From assembly GCA_911728435.2 (NCBI GenBank), contig OU452202.1, positions 12,379,135 to 12,443,134 of the forward strand: a stretch of 64,000 bases of DNA, written 5' to 3'. Source of the DNA: Apoderus coryli (Eukaryota; Arthropoda; Insecta; Coleoptera; Attelabidae). A model generated the notes under the pieces. It was given only the letters and a program-made list of their open reading frames with translations, made no database searches and was not told the origin of the DNA. This document shows positions 32,640 to 42,935 of this stretch, piece by piece. Numbering within the stretch: position 1 is the first letter of the stretch; each line of letters starts with the position of its first letter. The translations under genes were made by a program, and so were the position numbers.

Positions 32640-33390
32640 AAACAAACATATATTCCATATTTTTCACATAACAGAACGTTTCGTGCTATAATTTAGCACA
32701 TCTTCTTATTCTAAGATTATGAAATAATGCCTTCTTTGATCAATTAATCAAATTTATAATAGTATATTGTGCAACGAACATGAAATGATATATATTTCCT
32801 ACGAGTATGATCGTTGATCATACGAGTAGGAAATGGTCATTTCATGTGAGTTTCAAACTATACTTTTTCTACGACCGTTTTAATGCTTTTGAATAAACTA
32901 AACATAATTTTTAGGAAAATATTTGTTTTTCCAAACTTACCCCTGTTGGCATAAGCCTAAATACGATAAGTTAGAAGTATTAAATTGACTAGGTGGTGTT
33001 AAACTATATTTAGGATCACTGTTTTTGTGTTTTGAAATTAGCGAAATACTTAATTATAATTATTATTAATTATAAATACCTAATCTGTCAATTTGGTGTG
33101 TTTGTATTGTCGGCGTTGCTATGGTGATTTTTCATGGCCGACGCTACTTTTGTCATTACCAGGAAATTTACATTTGCCTAGCAACTAGTTACGCACGGGT
33201 AAATGAAAAACAGCATTACAATGTACTACATTTTCAAATCATGATTTAACATATAATAAAGGCATTTAAAGACAGTCGTAGAAAAAATAATGTTTAATAT
33301 TTGAGAATGTTGGAATAGAAAGCTGAAGATGTGCTAAATTATAGCACGTAACGTTATGTTATGTGGAAAAATATGTAATATATGTTACTT
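32640..33390. repeat. Repeat F copy 2 flanked by inverted hammerhead-like motifs
   Basis: Repeat F copy 2 (32760-33292) is inverted relative to copy 1. It is framed by two inverse copies of a segment that reads GAAGATGTGCTAAATTATAG, CACGAAACGTT, then ATGTG-AAAAATATG: one on the minus strand near 32650-32712, the other on the plus strand near 33322-33385. The segment has the order (CT)GAAGA, a GTGC/GCAC hairpin and GAAAC-GTT, as in hammerhead-related motifs of Penelope-like elements. Stem III would be almost absent and the plus-strand copy has GTAAC instead of GAAAC, so activity is unlikely. Confidence 0.5.
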
Positions 33391-36242
33391 TAAGTATATC
33401 CAATAAACTGAGAAAAGTTTCCCTGCAAAGTGTGGGATGTTAGTTTTGCGATTTCTGAATTTCTAGGAATAGATAGGTCATTTCTCTATTCTATTATAAT
33501 TTAGACATTTTTGAATGTGCTTCTAAACAGTTCTTTAGAGTGTGTATGTAAACTTCAAGTAGATTATAATCACGTAGCTGCTCACTTTTGAATGTAGAAA
33601 AACAAACCTTCAAATATTTTCGCGAATTTATTACAATATACATAACATATATTATGTTTCACCATACTTTTACCTAACAAATACAAATTTAAAAGTTGTA
33701 AGTTGCTAATGTCTAGTAATTTAAAAGTATATTATAACATAAGATTTAGAATTTTTCAATTTATTAATTTCAATAGATTCTAAATGTGTAAATTAAACGT
33801 TTGTTTTTCTATATCAAAAAGTTTACATGAATATGAAACTTTAAAACACAAAATGCACAAGTTTAATTTGTAGTAATGTCATAAAACCAGCTATCTACGT
33901 CCATGACATTACCACTAAGTTGCCCCCGAGCTTTTATTGGGGGCAAAACTCGCATTACACCTGGATAGGGTCCCTTTGGTCCCTTTTTATCTCGCTTCTT
34001 GAAATAGTAGAAACTTTCACGAATGTGAATTGTAAAAATTGCGTGGAACGCGTATATTTCTAGCAGCTTTATGTTCATTTTTTTTCGTTCGTTCTTTTAT
34101 AACATTTTCCATTTGCACGAAAGAAACGTGCTATATGTTTATGTTTGAATGCGTTCTGTAGTGAGTATTCCCTCAAGCAAAAAATTTTCTTGTCGTATCT
34201 AACATTAGTAAGTTTTTGCTTTTTGATTTACATTTTATGGGATAATAAAATACACATTTTACAAATTGCTCAGTACAATATACTGGCGCCCTCTTAAAAT
34301 AGGTCTGCATTCTTTGGACAACTATTGTTAGTAAAGCTTTTTATATTATAATCGTTTTAATAACAACATTTTCTTTACAACGTTCAATTAGACATTTCAT
34401 TAAACGACTGAAATTTTGTCAAATCGCTAATGGTATGCATTTCGAACATTTGCTTTAAATTGATTTTCTTGTTTTTTGTTGTTTCTGTTTTGTTATAGTG
34501 TCTTTTCAGTTGTTTTAGTTTATAATTATTTCTGTTGCACATGGTAATGTTTTTGAATAAACTATTTATTGTTTTTGATATTTTGTTATTTCCATACTCA
34601 TTATCTTGTTTGATTTTCGATAAGTCTGTAGCGAGTGAGTTTAGAGATAGGGATTTCTCTATAAAGTTAGTTTCAAATTCTCCAAAAAAAGTTTGAAAAA
34701 GATCAAATAAATGATCGAATCGTCAAAATAAAACAGTTTTTTGTATGAATTTCATTTAATGACCTAATACCAAGAAAATAAAAAATTAAAATTATTATAA
34801 AAAATATAAATAACAAATAAATAAATAATTAATGTGCATTATTTTCTTTACCTTTTTCCTAAAAAACAGCAAATAAATGACGTAAATGAAACCTATTTCA
34901 ATTTTATGGCACCCGGAAATTTGCAACTGTCTGACAAGAAAAAAAAAATATGGAGAGCTATGTGTTCTTCGAGGTCCTAGTGGTGTTATTTTTATTATGA
35001 ATCATAGAAACAATAAAATTTTCTCTCCTCCCACTGAATAACATACTTAAAGTTTCGACATCCATTATACAAGTAAATATTCACCAAATTCCAACTCAAA
35101 TACAGACATAGCACTTTGTTAAAGTTAAAATTAATTAATCTATAATGAGTGTATAATTATGTTAATTTTGATACAAGTTAACAAACTGCATCTAAAAATA
35201 CGTTAATTCTTTAAGCCTAATAGTATAATTTCACTATTTACACATTTACAAAATTAAAAGTGCATTTCATTTTGCATTGAGTGGCTCTGGATTGCCGCAA
35301 GTTTGCCCATATCGCTGATCCAATTATATTATATTATTACGAAATCATTAACTTTTGCAATGTTACTGCTAATAAGTATGATAATAATTAAACGTTAGTG
35401 AATCGTTAGTTTGTTTTCAATGCTTTGATACGATGCGTACGTAAAATAAAAGTGTAGAAACTTCATTTAACGGATATACCTATTTCCTGATTGTGAATAA
35501 TATATTTCTGGCGGCCTCGTACCAATTAGTTGCATTTTTTTTATAATATATTATAGTTTTAAATAAGAAAAGTTACTATTGTTTTCTCTATAATAATTAA
35601 AATATAATAACCACAACAATGAAACTAATTTGAATGTAGCTGCATAAATATGTGAATTTTTATAGGTTTTCTAATTGCAGAATATGTTATAAGAGATACT
35701 CTTTGGCGCAGACTGTTGTGCTTCTTCCAAAAAAAGCTAAAGATCCATAATTTATTTAAAAACATTAACATGCATTAAACATATAAAACTAAGATTTACA
35801 GTTTTTTAGAATTTGTGTAAAACTGACCATTGTTTATGGACCAATTTTCAGTGAGTAAACAATTTCGAGTTAAGACTTGAATAAATAAAAAATTATGTTT
35901 GTGTTTTCTCTATCTGTGGATGACACCAAAGAATAATAAGCAAGTGAAAGTAAAAGTATGCAGAATTCTTAAGGACATTTATTATATTTATTGTTATAAA
36001 TACGCATCTACAAATAAGAGAGTGTGATGATACTTAGGATCTTGATGAAATTAGGTAATGGATGCAAATGCGGATGAACCCAATTATTATTTAAAAATGT
36101 TTCTAAATGAATTAAGTGAAATGTAGGTATTTAGTTATACTTCTCTTAGTCAAAATATTTATGTATACTAGACAAAATTCTTTCAACGTCTATATTTGTA
36201 GACCTATTAGGACTAGGTACATTCTAAAATAGGTGCTATTAA
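33391..36242. other. Intergenic sequence; one family D end
   Basis: TATGGAGAGCTATGTGTTCT, TCGAGGTCC at about 34952-34980 is the family D boundary in minus orientation. The rest (2.8 kb) shows no element ends, RNA genes or coding similarity that I can support. Confidence 0.35.
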
Positions 36243-36452
36243 TACAGGGTGTTGCATTATCCCGTAGCATATCAAACTTACGTTTTTTTTAAATGGAACA
36301 CCCTAGATATTAAGAGGATTTCATGTCCGTAAATATAATAAATGAAAATAATTTCGTGGCAAAGCGGACTAAAATGTTGGCTTTACCTACACAAGGAATT
36401 TTGTTTAATTTAGCAGGGCCCCAGCCTAATTCGATAGAAACCAGACCGAGGC

Positions 36453-36526
36453 ATGGGTCGACAGGTACTGACGAATTCGTTTCGCTCTTGTTATGAGCTC
36501 GTCAGAGCACCATAGTCGCTACCCAT
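36453..36526 (-). ncRNA. Type I hammerhead ribozyme, array copy 1
   Basis: Identical in its core to the 38091-38164 copy described below. On the minus strand the expected cleavage site lies between 36470 and 36469. With the next copy upstream it defines a 525-nt cleavage product. Confidence 0.85.
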
Positions 36527-36977
36527 CACAAATATCGGCCTGCATTTAAGCACAATAGGATACACAACAGTAGACACATGTAAACACATATCATCTACAT
36601 GTACATAGTAATGCATATCCCATACCATGCAGAGGCCGAACAAACTCAATGTATAGGTAAAACCAGTCGTATAAATAGAAATAAATATAAATAAAAATAG
36701 TATGAACACAAAACGCTAGCAGGAGACCATTTTATCCTTCTGCCAGCATCTCCCAAATATTTGGGTTTCAGCAATGCTCGGACGGTGGTCTCCAAGCGTT
36801 CTGCCGTCGATGTTTAATGCCAAATAATGAAAAATTAAGAGGATTTCATGTCCGTAAATATAATAAATGAAAATAATTTCGTGGCAAAGCGGACTAAAAT
36901 GTTGGCTTTACCTACACAAGGAATTTTGTTTAATTTAGCAGGGCCCCAGTCTAATTCGATAGAAACCAGACCGAGGC

Positions 36978-37051
36978 ATGGGTCGACAGGTACTGACGAA
37001 TTCGTTTCGCTCTTGTTATGAGCTCGTCAGAGCACCATAGTCGCTACCCAT
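36978..37051 (-). ncRNA. Type I hammerhead ribozyme, array copy 2
   Basis: This lies exactly 525 bp from copy 1 with the same sequence. The expected cleavage is between 36995 and 36994. Cleavage here and in copy 1 would release a full monomer suitable for circularisation. Confidence 0.85.
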
Positions 37052-37502
37052 CACAAATATCGGCCTGCATTTAAGCACAATAGGATACACAACAGTAGAC
37101 ACATGTAAACACATATCATCTACATGTACATAGTAATGCATATCCCATACCATGCAGAGGCCGAACAAACTCAATGTATAGGTAAAACCAGTCGTATAAA
37201 TAGAAATAAATATAAATAAAAATAGTATGAACACAAAACGCTAGCAGGAGACCATTTTATCCTTCTGCCAGCATCTCCCAAATATTTGGGTTTCAGCAAT
37301 GCTCGGACGGTGGTCTCCAAGCGTTCTGCCGTCGATGTTTAATGCCAAATAATGAAAAATTAAGAGGATTTCATGTCCGTAAATATAATAAATGAAAATA
37401 ATTTCGTGGCAAAGCGGACTAAAATGTTGGCTTTACCTACACAAGGAATTTTGTTTAATTTAGCAGGGCCCCAGTCTAATTCGATAGAAACCAGACCGAG
37501 GC

Positions 37503-37576
37503 ATGGGTCGACAGGTACTGACGAATTCGTTTCGCTCTTGTTATGAGCTCGTCAGAGCACCATAGTCGCTACCCAT
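37503..37576 (-). ncRNA. Type I hammerhead ribozyme, array copy 3
   Basis: It lies a further 525 bp on, in the truncated third monomer, with the ribozyme itself complete. The expected cleavage is between 37520 and 37519. Confidence 0.85.
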
Positions 37577-38090
37577 CACAAATATCGGCCTGCATTTAAG
37601 CACAATAGGATACACAACAGTAGACACATGTAAACACATATCATCTACATGTACATAGTAATGCATATCCCATACCTGCTAAATTAAACAAAATTCCTTG
37701 TGTAGGTAAAGCCAACATTTTAGTCCGCTTTGCCACGAAATTATTTTCATTTATTATATTTACGGACATGAAATCCTCTTAATTTTTCATTATTTGGCAT
37801 TAAACATCGACGGCAGAACGCTTGGAGACCACCGTCCGAGCATTGCTGAAACCCAAATATTTGGGAGATGGTGGCAGAAGGATAAAATGGTCTCCTGCTA
37901 GCGTTTTGTGTTCATACTATTTTTATTTATATTTATTTCTATTTATACGACTGGTTTTACCTATACATTGAGTTTGTTCGGCCTCTGCATGGTATGGGAT
38001 ATGCATTACTATGTACATGTAGATGATATGTGTTTACATGTGTCTACTGTTGTGTATCCTATTGTGCTTAAATGCAGGCCGATATTTGTG

Positions 38091-38164
38091 ATGGGTAGCG
38101 ACTATGGTGCTCTGACGAGCTCATAACAAGAGCGAAACGAATTCGTCAGTACCTGTCGACCCAT
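38091..38164 (+). ncRNA. Type I hammerhead ribozyme, inverted copy
   Basis: The core is CTGACGA, stem II GCTC/GAGC with loop ATAACAA, then GAAAC, a palindromic stem III CGAATTCG, and the triplet GTC with cleavage expected after 38147. Stem I pairs GGUGCU with AGUACC (one G-U). After an internal loop, CGAC pairs with GUCG and GGGU with ACCC across an AG bulge. The internal loop of stem I and the loop of stem II are placed as for the tertiary contact of natural hammerheads. The self-complementary stem III suggests that dimers are the active form. Confidence 0.9.
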
Positions 38165-38512
38165 GCCTCGGTCTGGTTTCTATCGAATTAGACTGGGGCC
38201 CTGCTAAATTAAACAAAATTCCTTGTGTAGGTAAAGCCAACATTTTAGTCCGCTTTGCCACGAAATTATTTTCATTTACCCTAGATATTATTTTTTCTTT
38301 CGATTCAGACATCTTATTAAATGATTTTTATATAAGGTTTGTTTGCTCTAAAATGCATAGTTAACTAGATATTAATTTTAAAAGTCAAAAAACAAACTTT
38401 ATATTAAAAACGTTTAATAAGATGTCTGAATCAAAATCAAAAATAAGATCTAGGGTGTTCCATTTTAAAAAACGTAAATTTGATATGCTACGGGATGATG
38501 TAACACCCTGTA

Positions 38513-39742
38513 TAAATGGCCCCTATTTTAGAATGTTGTCCTAATAGGTCTACAAAATCAGACGTTGAAAGAATTTTGAAAATCTGAATAGTTTGGCACA
38601 GTAGACCGTCGCGTCTAATATAGATAATAGATGAAAATGTAATTATTTACTCTTTACATTTTGTATCATTAAAAGGCGTCATTAATACAAGAAAACAGTT
38701 CAACGGACTTTAACCAAATTTAGTAAAAAATATACTAACAAACTTGCAGAGGAACTGATAAGCTTTTGGGACCATGTGTAAACTAAAAAGAAAAATCCAA
38801 TACATTTTCTAAAAAAGGCTTAAAAAATCTGTGAGATACAATTAATGTATACCGGGTGTCTGTAAGAATTAGCATTTCTTTTAGTTAAATTTGGATATTG
38901 TGTTTAATGATTCTGCTCAACCTAATTTACTATTATGTTTTTGTAAGCAGCAGATAATGTTTTGGACCAACACAAACATTTTTTTATTAAATTTAATTTA
39001 CTTGAGTTAAAGACGCAGAACAAATTTAACTGAATGAAACAGAAAATCCTCACTCTCTTTTCATGCTTCATTACTCATTATCGATGTTATATTAGGTACT
39101 GAATAATTTCCTGCCACTAAATATCTATAATAACGTCACACACACCCAATGTGTGACAAAAGATTTAGAAATTACTTAAAAACATATATGCTCGCGTTTG
39201 ATTTGTACGCTGTTTACAAATACTTCAAAACAATCCATTAGTATGGGTTATTTTATCCTTAAACGCCCAATCTAAAAGTTCTATTTCTTTAACTATCTTA
39301 TAAAGTCCGGGTAATGAGGAAATGTTTAATAATTTAAACTTCGGGCTATAACCGACATCTGACTGTGTTCCCTCATTTAAGCAAACACCCCCTGATATAA
39401 AGTGAAATAACTGCTTTACGAGTGCTACAGCCAATTGACAGCGACTGTTATTTGATATTCATTTGTTTTGAACTTTTACTCAATAATTTGTAATATAACG
39501 TCAGATTGCGAAAGTGATTGGAAATGGTCAAAACATACTTTCAAAATTTGAAGTAATCTGACACTGATGCAGATGTTTAGCCGTTCTTAATTAACTAAAA
39601 ATCAAACAACCAAGACCTGCCTGCCGCTTTTTGCGGACCCGGAACTTTTGACATGCTAGAGTTTCGCATCTATTTTTTGTTTTAGGATACATTCTAAAAT
39701 GTTTAAAATAATGAGGTGGCAGTTCACAATATGTGGCTGTAA
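38513..39742. other. Intergenic sequence with one unassigned open frame
   Basis: An open frame of about 73 codons on the minus strand ends at 39225 and contains SDVGYSPKFKLLNISSLPGL, YKIVKEIELLDWAF. Its composition is more protein-like than that of its neighbours, but it matches no family I know and has no ATG at its head; it could be a decayed exon or transposon piece. A TIR-type phrase (TATACCGGGTGTCTGTAAG) lies near 38850-38868. The rest shows nothing. Confidence 0.35.
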
Positions 39743-40010
39743 ACCAGTGGCGAAGCGTCCATGTAACCACTGTTACCATTGGTAACAGTTAAAAATCTTG
39801 AAAATAAATATTTTATGACTACTAACTGTAAAATAATTTTATTTATTTTTTTTACCAACAGCAATATGTAATAATTCAGTAATTAATCAATGAAATTAAA
39901 TGTCTGGGTTATGCATTTCGTAGATAAGATATTTATAATAAACAAAATGCGGATAACCAACACCGTCTGGCGAGACGGTGTTGATATAACACGATAAATC
40001 TGCTTCGCTT
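39743..40010 (+). mobile_element. hAT-like left end with subterminal hairpin
   Basis: CCAGTGGCGAAGCGTCCATG is typical of the left terminus of Zaphod/Tip100-type hAT elements. It is followed by the inverted block ACTGTTACCATTGGTAACAG. A perfect hairpin lies downstream at 39959-39982. I could not find the matching right end, so the right limit given is nominal. Confidence 0.4.
39959..39982. repeat. Perfect 10-bp hairpin with 4-base loop
   Basis: AACACCGTCT and AGACGGTGTT surround GGCG. The stem is GC-rich in an AT-rich setting. It may be a subterminal binding site of the hAT-like element; I see no evidence for a host RNA. Confidence 0.7.
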
Positions 40011-40959
40011 AGACTAGATTGAATGTTACCACTTTCGTTTATGGATACGCGTGATGGTCTGGTCGCGTACATGAATTCTACATTCTACAGCGCGAGAGCA
40101 TGGGGGCGTTGGGACATTATGTACGCTTGTTACCATTTTTTGTTTTGGTTACTCGTTACACAGAATAGGCTGCGGGATACAGTGTGCGTGCAATTAAATA
40201 AATAAACATGGATGAGTGCCGCTGCGTAATAATAATAATAATGCAGTTTATTTGCAATCCCAAAATTAAAATTAAAATAGCTTTAACTAGGCTTACAAAA
40301 GGAGTTAAAAGGCAGTTAACACTGATTTAAAATTTTAACCCAAGAAAACATATGACATACAAAAATAAAATATTAATAGTTGTGCACTGATGGCAAATAA
40401 TATTCTTTTAAAGTGAAATGTATAAGCGATTAGCATGCAACACATTTACTTTTATAGTTATGCTTATGCCTATGTTTATAGCTATGTTGTATAAACCCGG
40501 CCTATGAATCCCGAACAGGTAAAACAAGGCACTTCTGTGTTATTTATTTGTACTGCATCTAGTCGTATGCATATTGCAAGTACAAAATTATTGCTAAACT
40601 GCCCCAGATTCTTAACAGACGCATCAAATGTTTCACAATGTAATCAATTTGTTGGACTTTTTAATGACTTCGTATATTATTCGACGTAAATTACATGCTT
40701 TAGACATGAATGAAACACTTTTATATTACCACAAAAGTGGTTTTTCTGTGTCGTTATCTTATTTTTTTTATTATTCAGATAGATATTAGATTCAAAAATT
40801 ACGTTCGGTAATTTATGAGATTAATTCAACATCCATGATGACCTGATGATAATGATTTTGTTAAATTGCCAACCGTTCATCTAAATTGTAAACTACACTA
40901 TTCAACATGACGTATATTCTAAACACCAAATTACTTAAATGCCCTTACAGTTAGTCAAC
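40011..40959. other. Intergenic sequence; AAT microsatellite
   Basis: A short (AAT)n run lies near 40227-40243. Open frames at 40023-40205 and 40504-40689 show no similarity to known proteins and are not called. Confidence 0.35.
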
Positions 40960-41118
40960 CTCTGGGTTTAGACATAACTTTAACAGGTTGGTAATTATGT
41001 GAAGGTGCTCCATCCTGCATAAAAATCATGCTTTCAATTCCTTCATGCGCATTTTGCAACTGTGGAATTGCATATTACTCAACATTCGGTCGTATTGTTA
41101 ATCAGTAACAGTTACTGC
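40960..41118 (-). pseudogene. Tc1-like transposase fragment
   Basis: Minus-strand segments in different frames read VTVTD-QYDRMLSN, IPQLQNAHEGIES and MIFMQDGAPSHNYQPVKVM. They match the stretch of Tc1-like transposases running to the second catalytic Asp (MQDGAPPH). The third Asp region is absent. Several frameshifts and a stop mark it as a relic. It abuts a mariner relic on the opposite strand. Confidence 0.6.
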
Positions 41119-41139
41119 CTCCCCGATTCCTCACAAAAC

Positions 41140-41506
41140 GTACGGACCAAAAAGAAACCTCCATCAACAGCGACTATTACTGTGCACTTTTGGATCGATT
41201 GAAGGCTGAAATCGCAAAGAAACGGCCACATTTGCAAAAGAAAAATGTGTTGTTTCACCAAATCAATGCACCGTGTCACAAATCGATGAAAACTATGGCA
41301 AAATTGAATGAATTGGGCTTTTCGAATTGCGTACCCACCCACCGTATTCTCCAGATTTAACCCCCAGCCACTTTTTCCTGTTTTCAGATGCTGGAAAGAA
41401 ATTTAAGTCCAATGATGAAGTAATCGGTGAATATGAGGCCTATTTTGACGAGAAAGAGAAATCGTACTATAAAAGTGTACTTATCCTATACGTTCTTATT
41501 GAATGA
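41140..41506 (+). pseudogene. mariner transposase C-terminal remnant
   Basis: The frame INSDYYCALLDRLKAEIAKK then NVLFHQINAPCHKSMKTMAK continues, after a frameshift near 41330, as HPPYSPDLTPSHFFLFSDAG and EAYFDEKEKSYYKSVL. This is the C-terminal half of a mariner transposase (SETMAR-like pattern). Both visible catalytic positions are lost: the second Asp is Ile (HQINAPCH), and the last Asp is His (TPSHFF). It is a different lineage from the intact mariner at 58 kb. Confidence 0.8.
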
Positions 41507-42344
41507 CCCAATATGTACATCCCTAGGTTGACCCCTAGATGACTTACGGTTTGACTCTAGTAGTTTAGACGCTCAAAATATCCGTGCGTCAACTACTGCT
41601 GCCTGTATCATACATGATGTATTCACTGGCAGAACATCAAACAAAACTCTTTCAATAATATCAAACACAGTTATTTTCTTATTATTGTATAGCAAACACT
41701 TCATGTAAAGTAATATGAAGTAAACTACGAAACCAAAACGTTTCCTGAAAATACATCAATCCAGCCCTGTACCTACAAAGTCCTATATTATGCGATTCAT
41801 GCAAAACGTTAACAAGTGCGAAAAGTTTTCCCACGAATAACCCCACAGGCTTATTAAATGCTGCATGAAGCTGATGGAAATTTGTGAAGTTTAAAAATGT
41901 TTTCGCTAAGCGAACAATGGAAATATGGTTTGAGAATTTTAAATAATACCACAAACTAGGCTAAAATGTATGGCCAAATTGATAATTTTCCAACGAAACC
42001 AACGCTTAACATTATTTATATAATGTACGAAACTTGTAATCGAAGGTTCTTTCTCCCTAAGCATACAACCTCATCTATACATGCGGGTACGTAGATTTTT
42101 AATCATTTTTAGGTGCGGAAAGAATGTTTATCCGGATGTTAAATGAGAAGATTTATTTAATTTAGGTTGGTATAATAATATGTGACTATACATTCTCTAA
42201 AACCTACGCAATTAGCTAACAATGTCAATTAGACTAATATGTTTATATAACTGACTTTATTTAAATAAGTATAATAGAAAATCCCTCGCAATTACTGAAA
42301 AAAAGTCTTCAAAATATAAAATTCCTCTCTCAGACCGCAACTTA
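41507..42344. other. Intergenic sequence, nothing recognised
   Basis: No element ends or coding similarity are visible between the mariner relic and repeat family A copy 3. Confidence 0.35.
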
Positions 42345-42935
42345 CAGGGCCCAATCGCTTTCAACAATTGAGCTAAATTGTGGTATATGAGTTTGGAGTA
42401 GTCCGAGGAGGAACCCATCAGTTTTTGGTTGAAATCGCTTAAGCCCTGTGATAGGGGTGGACACAACAGCAAAATTTTCGAATAGCGGTAGGGGTCGAAT
42501 GATACATACATCATGATCATGATACATCATTTTAAAGAATTTTTTTCTGTTTTACAGCGTTAGGTCACTTCTGATATTTGCCCTATAATTCTCCATAAAA
42601 TTGCGTTTAAAATTTCACCAGTTAGGTAGTTGCAACTTATAATCTTATAAGAATATAATATAGTAATTGAGTACTTTAACACATTGATAGAGCGTTCGCT
42701 TCAGATGCGGAAGGTTATGGGTTCGAATCTCAGCTCTGGCAATACTTTTTTTTCTAATTTTTGAATAAAATTGTTAGTTGGTTAGGTCAGTTTATTGGAA
42801 ATGAGCAAAATAATACAATTATAATAATAATTATTATTAAAATTCTGTTTCGTTATTCAGGTCATATATTTTTGATTATATTATAACTTGACGGGAAAGT
42901 TTTGGGGTGACACAACCGATTTTTTTTAAAACGCG
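42345..42935 (+). repeat. Repeat family A, copy 3 (5' truncated)
   Basis: It starts within the family at about the CAATTGAGCTAAAT block and runs to GACACAACCGATTTTTTTTA, matching copy 2 closely. Its tRNA-like segment is the best preserved of the three. Confidence 0.7.
42676..42745 (+). other. tRNA-like segment in repeat A copy 3
   Basis: GATAGAGCG resembles a D-arm. TTCGC-TTCAGAT-GCGGA forms an anticodon-like stem-loop with CAG in the anticodon position. GGGTTCGAATCTC carries a good B box. The acceptor stem does not close properly, so I treat it as a tRNA-derived SINE head and not as a gene. Confidence 0.45.

Larger units (their letters stand above)
36312..38277 (-). mobile_element. Retrozyme-like array of 525-bp hammerhead monomers
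   Basis: Head-to-tail monomers start at 36311, 36836 and 37361, an exact 525-bp period. The third is truncated at about 37676. An inverted stretch of about 600 bp (37677-38277) follows, covering one monomer plus roughly 78 bp of overlap. Monomers are nearly identical; for example, one C/T change is seen at 36425 against the second copy. Each holds one type I hammerhead. A 12-bp direct duplication (ACCCTAGATATT) at 36300-36311 and 38278-38289 bounds the insert, as expected of target-primed retrotransposition. No protein of credible length is encoded, so the copying enzyme must come from elsewhere. Tandem and inverted partial copies are typical of Penelope-like elements, and tandem hammerhead monomers of retrozymes. 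Confidence 0.85.
36243..38512. mobile_element. Palindromic TIR element split by a ribozyme array
   Basis: The outer element has TIRs of about 65 bp. The left begins TACAGGGTGTTGCATTATCC and the right, reverse-complemented, TACAGGGTGTTACATCATCC; both run into AAATGGAACACCCTAGAT or its counterpart. The part to the right of the insertion (38290-38455) is itself a palindrome centred near 38370 (GATTCAGACATCTTATTAAA mirrored as AATAAGATGTCTGAATC). Without the 1,966-bp insertion at 36312-38277 and one copy of the duplication the element would be about 300 bp, a MITE. TA borders are present. Confidence 0.8.

Noticed and set aside
30181..33292. Repeat F copies 1 and 2 as the two long TIRs of one 3.1-kb foldback element
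   Set aside because: The sequence between them includes an ordinary family A copy and TIR ends, and copy 2 has its own hammerhead-like flanks that copy 1 lacks, so two independent insertions are simpler.
36491..37234. Identical 72-codon frames repeated in the 525-bp monomers
   Set aside because: They are copies of the repeat read in one frame, do not begin with ATG, overlap the ribozyme and match no protein. The ribozyme structure explains the conservation better.
42683..42740. True tRNA gene with anticodon CAG
   Set aside because: The acceptor stem does not pair well, there is no clear terminator placement, and the same region recurs in decayed form in the other family A copies, so it is a SINE-type head.
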